From the NCBI RefSeq assembly GCF_001672295.1, contig NZ_JXMS01000014.1:1-64000 (forward strand): 64,000 nucleotides of DNA, written 5' to 3'. The translations under genes and the position numbers were made by a program. Positions 33,930 through 42,990 of this stretch are shown here, one piece after another. How positions within the stretch are numbered: the first letter of the stretch is position 1; each line of letters opens with the position of its first letter. The notes under the pieces were generated by a model. That model was given only the letters and a program-made list of their open reading frames with translations. It searched no databases and was not told the DNA's origin. The DNA is from Halodesulfovibrio spirochaetisodalis. GTDB lineage: Bacteria; Desulfobacterota; Desulfovibrionia; Desulfovibrionales; Desulfovibrionaceae.

Positions 33930-36164
33930 ATGACGGTAGGTACTATCTGGAAACAGCGGGTGCAGAATTGGAGCAAGCACGGCGTATCACAAGATTTTCA
34001 GTTTCGTGTGATTGATGCAGTAAAGCCGGCAATCTCCATGAGTATCTCAGTAGGATTTGCTTTTTATCTGGATTTTAAACAACCCTACTGGGCTGCATTT
34101 GCAGTACTTATGATGAGCTTTTCTACATCCGGTCAGGCATTCAGGCGAGCTCTGGTAGGAATTCCCGGGACAATCGTAGGGGGATTGGCAGCTCTTACCA
34201 TTTTTTCCATATTTCCTCAGGCTCCTATTTTTTTGTTTCCGACGCTTATTTTATACAGCGGCATCTGCATGTATTTTTTGCAGGCCTGCAAAGTGAATGG
34301 ATATTTCTTTTTTGCCAGTTCGTTTGTTGCACTTGTGGTAATTACAACATCCATCCCTCATAGCGATGAAGTTTTTGCATATGCATTGGCGCGGTTGGAA
34401 GAAACATGTCTGGGAATGACGGTATATACGACTGTGACCTTGTTGTTATGGCGCCGTAGTGCGTGGCCTATCTTACAGGAAAAAGTGGGAGTCATGACAA
34501 CGCTGCACTCTGACTTGTTTAAAGAACAAATGCGGAGAATTGCAACAAATGATAATGAAAAAGTTTTTGCTGTACAGAGAAAGGCGCTACGTCTTCTGGA
34601 TAAGATTGAAGAGCTGGTAGGCTTTGCCGTAACGGACTCATTTGAGGTTTGGGAAAACAGAACACATTGGCATTCTTTTATTCAGCATTCGCGCGCTTTG
34701 GTTCATGCCCAACTCCGTTGGGGATGGGTAGTTCCGGAGCTACGAAAAGAATATATGAAGAAAACTCTGCCGGAGTTATCGGCAAAAATAAAACAGATGG
34801 AAGCAAGGCTGATAGCAATGAAGCAAGGCTCGCATGCAGAGCATCTGAGTGCATTGCCGTTTCCGGTTCAATTGGAGCGTAACGAAATAGAATTTACAAA
34901 ATTACCGTACTACCTGCAGGCACAAGTTGTGGTTGTTCAAAGTGCGTTTAATGAAATGGCTAGTCTTGTTCATGCAATAATGCACTATCATTGTTATTTT
35001 CATGACTACTCCTTGCCGCAACCTGTATCTTTTTTGCCCAAAGTTACATGGGAGCTGCCGTTGAATGTAGATTATTTGATTGCAGCGCTGCAAAGCATGG
35101 TGGTGTTTTCGACAGTCGTTATCATATGGTATTTTTGTTATCCGCCCGGATTAAATAGTGGTCAGTTCTTAATGCTTGGCGGTGCCTTTGCGCTTATTTC
35201 TGTATTTGTGAAAACACATTCTCCACTGCAGGATGCAAAGTCGTACGCACTTGCATCCTTGGTCATGACGGTTGTTTATGTATGTACGTTACAGAATTTA
35301 ACTACATACTATGGGTTAGGAACCGTCATGTTTTGCATAACGTTTATAGTGTATTTTGTTTTTGTGAAACCAGATCAGGTGTTGTTAAAGTTGGCGCTAT
35401 TACTTGCATGGCTTGCTTTTCCTAAATTTTCAAATGTGCAGGTGTACGACTTCCAAAGTGTCGTCAATAGCGCAATGAGCATGGCGCTTGCGGGGGTAAT
35501 TGCCAGTTTGGGGTTGTACTTCATTTCGTACCCCATAGCAGAATTACATTTTCTCCGTGAAAGACGACGTTTTTTTGCGAGTGCAACCTCTTTGCTTGAG
35601 CTAATGCCCAAAGGTGTATCACGTGAGTTGTCGTGGTTCGAACAAATGCGACTGAAAATTTGCTTGCAGAACTTTATTCGTCTTCCACAGACAATGCTGA
35701 GTTTGGCCGGAAGGCTGGATAAAGATTTAATAGGTGTTACTCGTGGAGAAGTCGGGAAGGTTATCTTTTCTTTTGAATTGCTGGGGGAAGCTTTGTTTTC
35801 TCTTTACCGTACGCATATGAAAGGGCGGGATGTTACGTTACCGGACGAATTACAGGCTTTGCTGAATGAATGGAGAAAATCTAAGATATTAATTTTCAAT
35901 GAGTTGCAAAAAGATATTTGTACTCCAGATATTGATGTTAAGGATCTTCAGAAAAAAGTTCGAAAACGTCTTAGTTCTATGGAGCAGAGAATAGAGCAAT
36001 TTAATGAGCAAGCTGAAAAGAGCGGCAAAGGAGTAAGCCAAAAAGAGAATGAGGTTCTGTATCTCTTGCTTGAACGCAACAGGGGACTTTCCAACGCCGT
36101 TATTGAGTATTTTTCTGCATCGCAGCAGGTAGACTGGGAAAAGTGGGCAAAGGTTCGTTTTTAG
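33930..36164 (+). CDS. FUSC-family membrane protein, AaeB-like efflux component
   Basis: A 744-residue inner-membrane protein with two blocks of hydrophobic helices (about 37-165 and 395-550) separated by a long charged cytoplasmic segment, the FUSC layout of AaeB-type exporters. The first block includes FKQPYWAAFAVLMMSFSTSGQAFRRALVGIPGTIVGG. The C-terminal 150 residues are helical and charged. The start is uncertain: ATG 33930 has GGGG five bases upstream, while GTG 33960 would give an N terminus closer to AaeB in length. DUF1656 and HlyD genes follow, completing an aromatic-acid or similar efflux set. Confidence 0.85.
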   Translation: MTVGTIWKQRVQNWSKHGVSQDFQFRVIDAVKPAISMSISVGFAFYLDFKQPYWAAFAVLMMSFSTSGQAFRRALVGIPGTIVGGLAALTIFSIFPQAPIFLFPTLILYSGICMYFLQACKVNGYFFFASSFVALVVITTSIPHSDEVFAYALARLEETCLGMTVYTTVTLLLWRRSAWPILQEKVGVMTTLHSDLFKEQMRRIATNDNEKVFAVQRKALRLLDKIEELVGFAVTDSFEVWENRTHWHSFIQHSRALVHAQLRWGWVVPELRKEYMKKTLPELSAKIKQMEARLIAMKQGSHAEHLSALPFPVQLERNEIEFTKLPYYLQAQVVVVQSAFNEMASLVHAIMHYHCYFHDYSLPQPVSFLPKVTWELPLNVDYLIAALQSMVVFSTVVIIWYFCYPPGLNSGQFLMLGGAFALISVFVKTHSPLQDAKSYALASLVMTVVYVCTLQNLTTYYGLGTVMFCITFIVYFVFVKPDQVLLKLALLLAWLAFPKFSNVQVYDFQSVVNSAMSMALAGVIASLGLYFISYPIAELHFLRERRRFFASATSLLELMPKGVSRELSWFEQMRLKICLQNFIRLPQTMLSLAGRLDKDLIGVTRGEVGKVIFSFELLGEALFSLYRTHMKGRDVTLPDELQALLNEWRKSKILIFNELQKDICTPDIDVKDLQKKVRKRLSSMEQRIEQFNEQAEKSGKGVSQKENEVLYLLLERNRGLSNAVIEYFSASQQVDWEKWAKVRF

Positions 36165-36172
36165 GGGGTGCT

Positions 36173-36376
36173 ATGCCGCATGAATTATCGTTTATAGGAA
36201 TTTATTTTCCTCCCATACTTGCAAATTTTGCGTTGGGTTTATTGCTGGCTTTAGGCACTGCTTTTGTCCTGAATCACCTCAGGATGTCGCGGCTTCTTGG
36301 GTATCCACCTCTGGTATTTATTTCTTTGGTAGTCTTGTACACTTGCTTGTTAAGTAAGTTTGTGATTCCGGCTTGA
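36173..36376 (+). CDS. DUF1656 small membrane protein, AaeX-like
   Basis: A 67-residue protein with two hydrophobic helices. MPHELSFIGIYFPPILANFALGLLLALGTAFVL and YPPLVFISLVVLYTCLLSKF match the DUF1656/AaeX pattern, where a conserved E or D with a Pro-Pro motif precedes the first helix. AGGGGGTG lies just before ATG 36173. It sits between the FUSC and HlyD genes with gaps of 8 and 14 bases, the same arrangement as aaeX in enterobacteria. Its exact role is not known in any organism. Confidence 0.85.
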   Translation: MPHELSFIGIYFPPILANFALGLLLALGTAFVLNHLRMSRLLGYPPLVFISLVVLYTCLLSKFVIPA

Positions 36377-36390
36377 CGGGAGTCTGAAGT

Positions 36391-37317
36391 ATGAAGCGTC
36401 TTATTCAGTGGTTCTTCACAGGTGTGTTCGTGGCAACAGCAGCCATTGCTCTGCTGCTGCGCTATGAGAACTACTTGATTAAGCCGTGGACGCGGGACGG
36501 GCAGGTTCAGGCGGATATAATTACGGTTGCCTCACGCGTAACCGGTCCTGTTGAGCATGTGTATTTTAAAGATAATCAGTTTGTAAAAAAAGGTGAGCTG
36601 CTGTTCACCATAGATAAGAGTACATTCATTGCTGCCGTAAATCAGGCTCAAGGCCAGCTTTTGGTGGATGAGGCTAATGCAGCAGAAGCACTTGATGTGC
36701 TGGTTCGGTCAAAAAAGCTGGTTGAGGAAGATGTGGATGCAATAGCCCGTCAGGCACTGGTTCAGTATGAGTATGCATGGCAGGCTGCAGATGCTCAGGT
36801 AAAAGCATCAAAGGCTCGGTTGGAGACTGCTGAACTTAACTTGAAGTATACTGATGTATATGCACCTGTGTCAGGCTATATAACAAACTACAGCCTGTAC
36901 AAGGGGACAATGTCTGTAGCGGACACTCCTCTGATTTCGCTGGTGGATGTATCGTCATACTGGGTCTACGGATATTTTAAAGAAACGGATGTGGCGAACA
37001 TACGTGAGGGGGATAAGGCTGAAATCACTCTAATGGGGTACCCTGAAAGCCCGTTGCAGGGGGTAGTGCAAAGCCTCGGGTGGGGCATTGCACAGATGAA
37101 TACAGAGCTAAACTACAATTTATTGCCTGAAGTAAGTGCAACATTTGAATGGATACGGCTAGCACAGCGCATCCCTGTAAAGATACTTTTTACCCATATC
37201 CCTGCCCATGTCCGGCTGCGCGTGGGTACCACAGCGTCTATTTTAGTGGACACTGCAGCCAGAGAAAAACTACCTGAAGGGGTAAGCGAAATACGCCGGA
37301 AGGTATGGTATAAGTAA
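36391..37317 (+). CDS. HlyD-family membrane fusion protein, AaeA-like
   Basis: A 308-residue periplasmic adaptor. One N-terminal membrane helix (about 7-24) is followed by IKPWTRDGQVQADIITVASRVTGPVEHVYFKDNQFVKKGELLFTID, the first half of the biotinyl-lipoyl domain, a short helical hairpin, then LKYTDVYAPVSGYITNYSLYKGTMS and the beta-barrel region VYGYFKETDVANIREGDKAEITLMGYP. It would link the FUSC pump to the periplasm or outer membrane. No outer-membrane TolC-like gene is nearby. Confidence 0.9.
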   Translation: MKRLIQWFFTGVFVATAAIALLLRYENYLIKPWTRDGQVQADIITVASRVTGPVEHVYFKDNQFVKKGELLFTIDKSTFIAAVNQAQGQLLVDEANAAEALDVLVRSKKLVEEDVDAIARQALVQYEYAWQAADAQVKASKARLETAELNLKYTDVYAPVSGYITNYSLYKGTMSVADTPLISLVDVSSYWVYGYFKETDVANIREGDKAEITLMGYPESPLQGVVQSLGWGIAQMNTELNYNLLPEVSATFEWIRLAQRIPVKILFTHIPAHVRLRVGTTASILVDTAAREKLPEGVSEIRRKVWYK

Positions 37318-37423
37318 GACCGCCACTCAGTGCCGGTCTTCAGTTACGTTGCATATGAAAAAATGTAAGCGTAAAAAGCAGTCGCAGTTGATGCGTGAGG
37401 ATGCATCAGCATTAGGGTGTACT

Positions 37424-37807
37424 TTACTGTTCAAGCCCGCCTTCCGTATCAGCAAAAAATGCATCAGTAAGATCAGTCTCTTCAGTTTCGATGGTAGCCA
37501 GCTTTTCATCAAGCCATTGGCGAAGAGCCTGAGCAGCATGGTAGTTCATGACAATTCTTGAATGTACGTCCCGTACAAGAGTCTTTTCTTCAGTCTGAGC
37601 AATAAGTTCCGGCCCTAGGGTGCCATCAGGGTTAATTGTGCGCTCTGAGAAGGCAGGAAGTTTGTCAGATTCTGTGTAGAAGTTCATTTCAATTTCAGCC
37701 TGTGAATTAATCCCGCCCCAAACGCCGTGGGTATATTGTTGTTTGACACCTTCACGAATGTCGTATTCAAAGCGAATTTTTGATGGAAGCTTAAAATTGC
37801 GGGGCAT
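37424..37807 (-). CDS. Conserved-looking protein, function unknown
   Basis: A 127-residue soluble protein. Features are YTHGVWGGINSQAEIEMNFYTESDKLPAFSERTI, then DVHSRIVMNYHAAQALRQWLDEKLATIE. The late stretch, with its IVM followed by a helix, recalls small DUF3467-like proteins, but I am not sure of that match. ATG 37807 is chosen because AGGAG lies seven bases upstream; the frame runs to 37825. The last residues are acidic. It is convergent with the HlyD gene, with an imperfect hairpin (37316-37341) between. Confidence 0.65.
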   Translation of the reverse strand: MPRNFKLPSKIRFEYDIREGVKQQYTHGVWGGINSQAEIEMNFYTESDKLPAFSERTINPDGTLGPELIAQTEEKTLVRDVHSRIVMNYHAAQALRQWLDEKLATIETEETDLTDAFFADTEGGLEQ

Positions 37808-38004
37808 GGTGTGTCTCCTGAACATACATGTTGTTATGGTACTTGCCTGTTAGTTTTACTGATGTACCAGCATGTTAAGCTGAAGTGCAATATACACAGG
37901 AGTTGTTTGGTTAGCAAAGGCTTCCCCTTACTGCAGGGCTTGACTGATTTGCCGTTATACCGCACAGTCTCTGCTCATGAAATCAACCATCCCGGGAGAG
38001 GATT

Positions 38005-38568
38005 ATGGCTGAATATACGAGTGAAAATATCGAAGCTAAACCATATTTCGATATGGAATTATTGCTGCAACTGAGTCAGGAGACTCGTGTTGACGGTGAC
38101 TTGATGGATAAGATGGCTGGCTTATGGGAAAAGTGGCTTGGTCATCTTACTGTGAAAAAGTTAAAGGTAGGAAAAATCCAGTACCTTGCAATATGGCTGG
38201 ATGAAGAAGCAGAAAAAGATACTGACAATGCATGGGACGAATCTCCATCTGATGCATTCATGATTACTAACCTTGCACAGGCATTTATCATGAGCAGTAT
38301 CTATTCTATCCTCCCTGATGTTGAAACTGCAGGCTGTGCTCCGGCTCCAAGACCGACAGATGGTCTTGTTGACGTACTGGAAGAAATCGGTTGCCCATAC
38401 AACGATAATGCTTCCGCATTGTCCCGTCGTTTTGCTGTACTTACATTTTACCCGTTCAAAGGTGCATGTGACATCTGTTACCTGCAGCCGGACTGTCCTA
38501 AAGGAAACGGACAGGATCAGGGAAGCGGCAGCTTTACTATTCCGGGATTTGAATCTGATCCACAGTAG
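38005..38568 (+). CDS. Unknown protein with C-terminal cysteine cluster
   Basis: A 187-residue protein I do not recognise. The first 100 residues are mixed helix and strand (LDEEAEKDTDNAWDESPSDAFMITNLAQAFIMSSIYSILPDVETAGC). Cys lie at 111, 130, 155, 158 and 164, the last three in FKGACDICYLQPDCPKGNG (C-x2-C-x5-C), suggesting a metal or Fe-S site. The end is Gly/Ser-rich. GGGAGAGG precedes the ATG. Its terminator lies inside the coding end of the convergent neighbour. Confidence 0.75.
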   Translation: MAEYTSENIEAKPYFDMELLLQLSQETRVDGDLMDKMAGLWEKWLGHLTVKKLKVGKIQYLAIWLDEEAEKDTDNAWDESPSDAFMITNLAQAFIMSSIYSILPDVETAGCAPAPRPTDGLVDVLEEIGCPYNDNASALSRRFAVLTFYPFKGACDICYLQPDCPKGNGQDQGSGSFTIPGFESDPQ

Positions 38569-38577
38569 CAGCTTCGT

Positions 38578-39171
38578 TTATTCTGAACTTGCTTTGACCC
38601 GTAGTTGTACTTTCAACTGCGGGTTTTTTTGTATCCATTCAATAAGTTTCTGAGTGGACAGTGAGGTTTTGTCCAGTACTGCAGTTAGCACGGATTCTGG
38701 GGCATCAGAAAGGGCGTGTTCAATCTTTGTTGCCTGGACTGTTAAGCCCTTGCTCAGGAGTTCAAGTCCCTTGTCTTCCATCACAGCATTAAAGAGCAGC
38801 AAGGTGACTGTCCCCTCTTTGATGTTTTGGGGCTGATCAGCATTTTCGTAGGTGATTGCACCGCGCAGTGCAGAAATAGGGCTGTTGCGACACATAGTCA
38901 TGCCGGCAACGCCCGGTGCTACAGCACCGAGCGCAATACGGGCATTTTCTGGAATAGTGGCAGAATAAAGGTCGTCTACCGGCTTTCCATTTATGAATAT
39001 CGTCTTGATTTGTGAATCAATATACTCTTCAGGAAATCCCAGACGTTTTGTCAGGAAGTCCATCATGCTGCTACCGATATCAGCAGAGATTTCAGATGCT
39101 GACTGTGTAAGGTATCTCCATGTAGTGCGGGCAGTATCTGTATTGTCGATAGTAATTGTGAGCTGAGTCAT
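38578..39171 (-). CDS. Unknown protein with beta-grasp-like N-terminal half
   Basis: A 197-residue protein without a firm family. Residues about 55-95 (IKTIFINGKPVDDLYSATIPENARIALGAVAPGVAGM) recall MoaD/ThiS-type beta-grasp folds, where a strand, NG turn and late Gly-rich end recur; this is only a resemblance. The second half has beta and helix (GTVTLLLFNAVMEDKGLELLSKGLTVQATKIEHAL). AAGGTATCC precedes the ATG. It lies 27 bases upstream of the AI-2E family permease gene's end and is convergent with the Cys-cluster gene. Confidence 0.7.
   Translation of the reverse strand: MTQLTITIDNTDTARTTWRYLTQSASEISADIGSSMMDFLTKRLGFPEEYIDSQIKTIFINGKPVDDLYSATIPENARIALGAVAPGVAGMTMCRNSPISALRGAITYENADQPQNIKEGTVTLLLFNAVMEDKGLELLSKGLTVQATKIEHALSDAPESVLTAVLDKTSLSTQKLIEWIQKNPQLKVQLRVKASSE
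38597..38630 (+). terminator. Plus-strand terminator inside the end of the convergent gene
   Basis: ACCCGTAGTTG and CAACTGCGGGT pair (one G-T) around a six-base loop and run into seven T. It terminates the 38005-38568 gene yet lies within the last 17 codons of the minus-strand gene. Confidence 0.82.
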
Positions 39172-39198
39172 AAGGATACCTTTTGCGTAGCCGGAAAG

Positions 39199-40344
39199 TT
39201 AGTGTCGGGAGTTTTCAGATAGAATGTGGTGGTACTCTTCACCATAGATTTTAAGCATAACCATTACAAAACTTAAAATAAGTGGGCCGTAAAGAATTCC
39301 AAGCATGCCAAATGTCTTCAGTCCCCCAAGGATGGACAGAAAAATAAAGAAGACAGAAACGCCTGCGCTTTCACGCATGAAATACGGACGCAGGAAGCTG
39401 TCGATTGCTGCAACCGGTATTGCACCCCAGAGAACCATAAAGAGAGCCTGCTGCCAGCCTGCTGTTACCAGCAGGTATACACTGGCCGGGATCCAGACAA
39501 GGCCGGTGCCCACAATAGGGATAAGAGAGCAGAAGCTCATGACTGTTCCCCAGAACAAAGGAGTTATCCCCACGAAGGCAAGGCCGATTCCTCCGACGAG
39601 TCCCTGCAGAATGGCGACCAGTAACCCTCCAACCAGAACGGATCGTGATGTGGAGCGCAGGGAATGTAATAATGCATCTTCCTGAGACTCACGCATTGGC
39701 CAAAGGTATTTAAGCCCTGCAACCATTTTGCTGCCGTCTTTAAGCAGGAAAAAAACAATGAGTAACATCAGAAGGAATTTGGCAACAAAGTTCAATGTGT
39801 CACCAAGGGCAGTCGTACCCACTTCAACAATCTGCTGACCAACTGCTTTAGAAATAGCTGCAAGATATGACTTTATGGCAGCTTCGTTAACATCGATAAA
39901 AGGGAGTTGGGCATGAAACCACTGAAGAGCAGGGTCATTTTGGATGTTCGAAAGAAATGAATCTGACTGGGACTGCTGAAGCCAAGTTGTTACTGCGTGG
40001 ATACTGTCTGCTGCCTGCGGGATAAGGCTTGCAATGAAAAAAGTCATTGGTGCTGCAATGCACAGAACCAGTAAGAGCATTGCAATGGTTGATGCCCATA
40101 TCTCACGCCCGTTTACTTTAGCAAGAATACGTTTGTATATAGGGTAGCAGCACGCTGCGACTACAATCGACAAGATGATCGTGTTAAGAAACGGTGCCGC
40201 AATAAGATATACGAGATATAAAGAAAAAAGGAGAAGAAGGATGGTGAAATAACGGAACAGGTTGTTTCTTGGAAATTTAAGTGTCGGGCCTGTATGGTCG
40301 TTATTGCATCCGTTATGTGTATTTTGTGATTGATCTTCAGTCAT
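39199..40344 (-). CDS. AI-2E family transporter (PerM/YdiK-like permease)
   Basis: A 381-residue inner-membrane protein of the AI-2E_transport family, whose members include TqsA and PerM but also Na+/H+ antiporters, so the substrate is open. Eight or so hydrophobic helices are visible, with the typical paired helices at about 33-80, the soluble middle (AATTWLQQSQ through AISKAVGQQIVEVG) and the C-terminal block VGGIGLAFVGITPLFWGTVMSFCSLIPIVGTGLVWIPASVYLL, which carries the family-conserved P-x-x-G. Downstream lies the 197-residue gene on the same strand. Confidence 0.88.
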   Translation of the reverse strand: MTEDQSQNTHNGCNNDHTGPTLKFPRNNLFRYFTILLLLFSLYLVYLIAAPFLNTIILSIVVAACCYPIYKRILAKVNGREIWASTIAMLLLVLCIAAPMTFFIASLIPQAADSIHAVTTWLQQSQSDSFLSNIQNDPALQWFHAQLPFIDVNEAAIKSYLAAISKAVGQQIVEVGTTALGDTLNFVAKFLLMLLIVFFLLKDGSKMVAGLKYLWPMRESQEDALLHSLRSTSRSVLVGGLLVAILQGLVGGIGLAFVGITPLFWGTVMSFCSLIPIVGTGLVWIPASVYLLVTAGWQQALFMVLWGAIPVAAIDSFLRPYFMRESAGVSVFFIFLSILGGLKTFGMLGILYGPLILSFVMVMLKIYGEEYHHILSENSRH

Positions 40345-40483
40345 AAGCGAAGTTTTCCAACTATGGGTTCATACGCAAAGGCAGGATGCCTGCGTGTATG
40401 TTTACAAACAAGATGATGGTATTGTAGCCAGAATGGATTTCAACTGCCAATAAAAAATGCGCATTATACGTCTATATGCAGTG

Positions 40484-41410
40484 TTATGGATGGGGGCGAA
40501 ATTCTTCGTTATGGGGGAGTAGAGGAAGATCGTTACGGTAGTCCGTATAATCTCCCCAGGTTCTGTCTTCCAGTTCTTCAATTGCCCCGACATTTTTTGT
40601 GAAAAGTGCAATAGAAAGGCGGTCAATAAGACGGATTTGCATTCGAGCTTCATCCACATTGATTGCAGGCGGAACGTCACCCGAAAGCATAAGGGTTTCC
40701 ATGTTAAATCGCTGGAGCTTGCGTGAAAATTCAGCAGCATCGAAGATAGCTTTGTACAAGCGTCGCCTGAATGTTTCTACGTGTTGAAACACGGTGGCTT
40801 CTTCATATTCCAGCATGCAAGGCAATGAGGTTAGCGTTGTAATCCAGATACTAAGCAGATTGGAAAACAACGGGTCATGTCTTGGAATGGAAGTAAGAAA
40901 TAGTGTGAGCGCAGTATGTGTTGCCGCAGATTCAGGCAGATTGGACGCGCGAATGCAGCTTGGTACTGATACTGGTAAGCTTTTGAATATCTCCGGAGCA
41001 GATTGCCTAAGAAGTGGAACTACAGAGTTACAGAAGTATAGGCGGCTGACAAAATCGCTCCACATCCATTCTGGAACGGGTAGTTGCAGGGAGTCGTTAT
41101 CTCTGTATATCAGTACTGATGGTGCTTCTTCTATCAGCAGCGAGGTAAGGCGCTCAGTCTCCGATGTAGTGAATGGGGTGGTGAGAAGGGGCTCCAGTGT
41201 ATGGCGCAGCACTGTGTCGGGGAAAAGAATGAACTCAAAAAAAGGTTCAACATCTGGATTGTCCATATCTGAGAAGATTGCTTCAAGCTCGGAAAATGAA
41301 CAGACGCCAAGGATTGTCTCAGCGTATTCCTTGACGTCTGCTGTGAATTCCTGTCCTGACTGTAGCCAGTCACAGATGATGGAATGAACTTGTTTTATAG
41401 TGGATTGCAT
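40484..41410 (-). CDS. Helical protein downstream of mazG, function unknown
   Basis: A 308-residue protein I cannot assign. It is predicted mostly helical, with Leu-rich stretches such as LSIWITTLTSLPCMLEYEEATVFQHVETFRRRLYKAIFDAAEFSRKLQRFNMETLML. No signal peptide, metal motif or membrane helix stands out. ATG 41410 is preferred, but a TTG at 41455, six bases after the mazG stop, would extend it by 15 residues. It likely shares the mazG transcript. Confidence 0.65.
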   Translation of the reverse strand: MQSTIKQVHSIICDWLQSGQEFTADVKEYAETILGVCSFSELEAIFSDMDNPDVEPFFEFILFPDTVLRHTLEPLLTTPFTTSETERLTSLLIEEAPSVLIYRDNDSLQLPVPEWMWSDFVSRLYFCNSVVPLLRQSAPEIFKSLPVSVPSCIRASNLPESAATHTALTLFLTSIPRHDPLFSNLLSIWITTLTSLPCMLEYEEATVFQHVETFRRRLYKAIFDAAEFSRKLQRFNMETLMLSGDVPPAINVDEARMQIRLIDRLSIALFTKNVGAIEELEDRTWGDYTDYRNDLPLLPHNEEFRPHP

Positions 41411-41460
41411 GAACAGCAGTTCTCTATTGTTGCGAGAAAAGGTAAGTATGCCCAATCTCT

Positions 41461-42258
41461 TTAGGCACTCTGTTTTTTTACGTCATCCCAGAGTGAGTCC
41501 ATTTCTTCAAAGGAAAGGTCGGAAAAGACTAAACCGCGTTCGTGTGCGAGTGCTTCCATTTTTTCAAAGCGATCAAGAAACTTAAGGTTTGTCTTATCAA
41601 GCGCAGTGTTTGCTTTAATCCCTTTGCGTCTGCCAAGTTCCACCAATGTAAAGAGAACATCGCCAAATTCAGATTCAATTGCGTCATGATTACCAGATGC
41701 GACTGCGTCGTTGAATTCTTTCCATTCTGCTTCGTATTGTTTTTCAACTTCTGCATCGGTTGTCCATGTAAAACCAACTCGTGCAGCTTTGGAGTTGAGG
41801 CGGTATGCTTTGAGTAAGGACGGCAGTCCCGCAGGTAAACTGTCAAAAGTACCCTTGGGTTTACTTGCGTTGCTTCCTTTTTTTTCGGTTCGCTTAATTT
41901 TTTCCCAGTTTGCCCAAATTTCTTCAACATTCTGGATATCCAGTTCACCAAATACATGCGGGTGACGACGGATCATTTTTGCAGCGTTTTCCTGCATTGA
42001 ATCAGCCAGAGTGAAACCCTCTTTTTCATACAGGCTGCTGATAAAGATGATGAGAGACATAACATCGCCCATCTCTTCACGAACATCTACGTTTTTGTTG
42101 CTACGGATTGCATCAACAAGTTCGTATGTTTCTTCCAGTAGATAGTCGCAGAGAGTTTGTGGAGTCTGCTCTTTGTCCCAAGGACACCCGTTTTCACCGA
42201 TGAGCTCGTCAATTACGTTACGCAGGGCAAGCAGGGCTTCGGTAGTACTTTTAGTCAT
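41461..42258 (-). CDS. mazG: Nucleoside triphosphate pyrophosphohydrolase MazG
   Basis: A 265-residue protein with two MazG domains. The first has LIGENGCPWDKEQTPQTLCDYLLEETYELVDAI and REEMGDVMSLIIFISSLYEKEGF; the E-E-x-x-E and E-x-x-D metal ligands are both present. The second is AEWKEFNDAVASGNHDAIESEFGDVLFTLVELGRRKGI. It hydrolyses non-canonical or excess NTPs to NMPs and lowers ppGpp-linked stress in E. coli. The ribosome site is weak. Confidence 0.95.
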   Translation of the reverse strand: MTKSTTEALLALRNVIDELIGENGCPWDKEQTPQTLCDYLLEETYELVDAIRSNKNVDVREEMGDVMSLIIFISSLYEKEGFTLADSMQENAAKMIRRHPHVFGELDIQNVEEIWANWEKIKRTEKKGSNASKPKGTFDSLPAGLPSLLKAYRLNSKAARVGFTWTTDAEVEKQYEAEWKEFNDAVASGNHDAIESEFGDVLFTLVELGRRKGIKANTALDKTNLKFLDRFEKMEALAHERGLVFSDLSFEEMDSLWDDVKKQSA

Positions 42259-42297
42259 TGTTTCGCTCTTCGTTTATTTGGTTAAGATGGTACACAT

Positions 42298-42323
42298 AAA
42301 AAAGCCCTTGGCTAGGCAAGGGC
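42298..42323 (-). terminator. Rho-independent terminator after cvpA
   Basis: GCCCTTG and CAAGGGC (42304-42323) pair around a six-base loop; on the minus strand six T follow (42298-42303). It separates cvpA from mazG. Confidence 0.88.
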
Positions 42324-42341
42324 AGTTATTCAAAAAATTGT

Positions 42342-42806
42342 TTATAACGTTGCAGGAATAAACTGCCGCAGCATATCTGTGACGGTGCTTAAATGGGGAA
42401 CAAGCATGGACGATTGAACAGCTTGTGATGCTGGGAAGAAGTGTAAAATGAATGCAAGGATAATGCAGCAAAGCAGAATGCCTTTTGCCCCGCCGAGAAC
42501 TCCGCCAAAGCTGTAGTCGAGCCAAGCAGCACCAGCAGCACCAATAATCTTTCTGAGTAAGCCGGAGATAATGGCTACAAGAATGAGAACGCCAATAAAA
42601 ATTAACCCGTATGCAGCAACACCTGTCCATTTAGGAGAGATGAAAGCATCAAGATGAGTAGCCAGCTGTCTGTAATAATTGTTGGCTAGAATAAAGCCGC
42701 CGATGACACCAGCAATGGAAGCTGTCTCTAAAACGAGACCCCGGAAAAAGCCCCGGATACAGAAAAATCCAGTAATAATAATGAATATGATATCAAGATA
42801 GTTCAT
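42342..42806 (-). CDS. cvpA: CvpA-family membrane protein
   Basis: A 154-residue protein with four hydrophobic helices, starting MNYLDIIFIIITGFFCIRGFFRGLVLETASIAGVIGGFILA, which carries the CvpA hallmark D-x-I followed by G-F-x-x-G-x-x-x-E. The family is needed for colicin V export in E. coli and is linked to envelope homeostasis; the molecular function is not settled. It is divergent from the HDOD gene, with 184 bases between that should hold both promoters. Confidence 0.85.
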   Translation of the reverse strand: MNYLDIIFIIITGFFCIRGFFRGLVLETASIAGVIGGFILANNYYRQLATHLDAFISPKWTGVAAYGLIFIGVLILVAIISGLLRKIIGAAGAAWLDYSFGGVLGGAKGILLCCIILAFILHFFPASQAVQSSMLVPHLSTVTDMLRQFIPATL

Positions 42807-42990
42807 GTAGTGCCCACAGAAAAAGTAATCGGTTTTAAATCTTAGTGGGTAGTAGCATAAAAAGACCCGGTGGAAAAGAACACGATTTTCACAATAGGAA
42901 TTGCGTTTGCAAGTAACTGTAGGTACTTTTTGTCAAACTAAAAAGATAATCTGTTATTTGCATGTTTTTATCAGGGGAAAAGACAAACCG

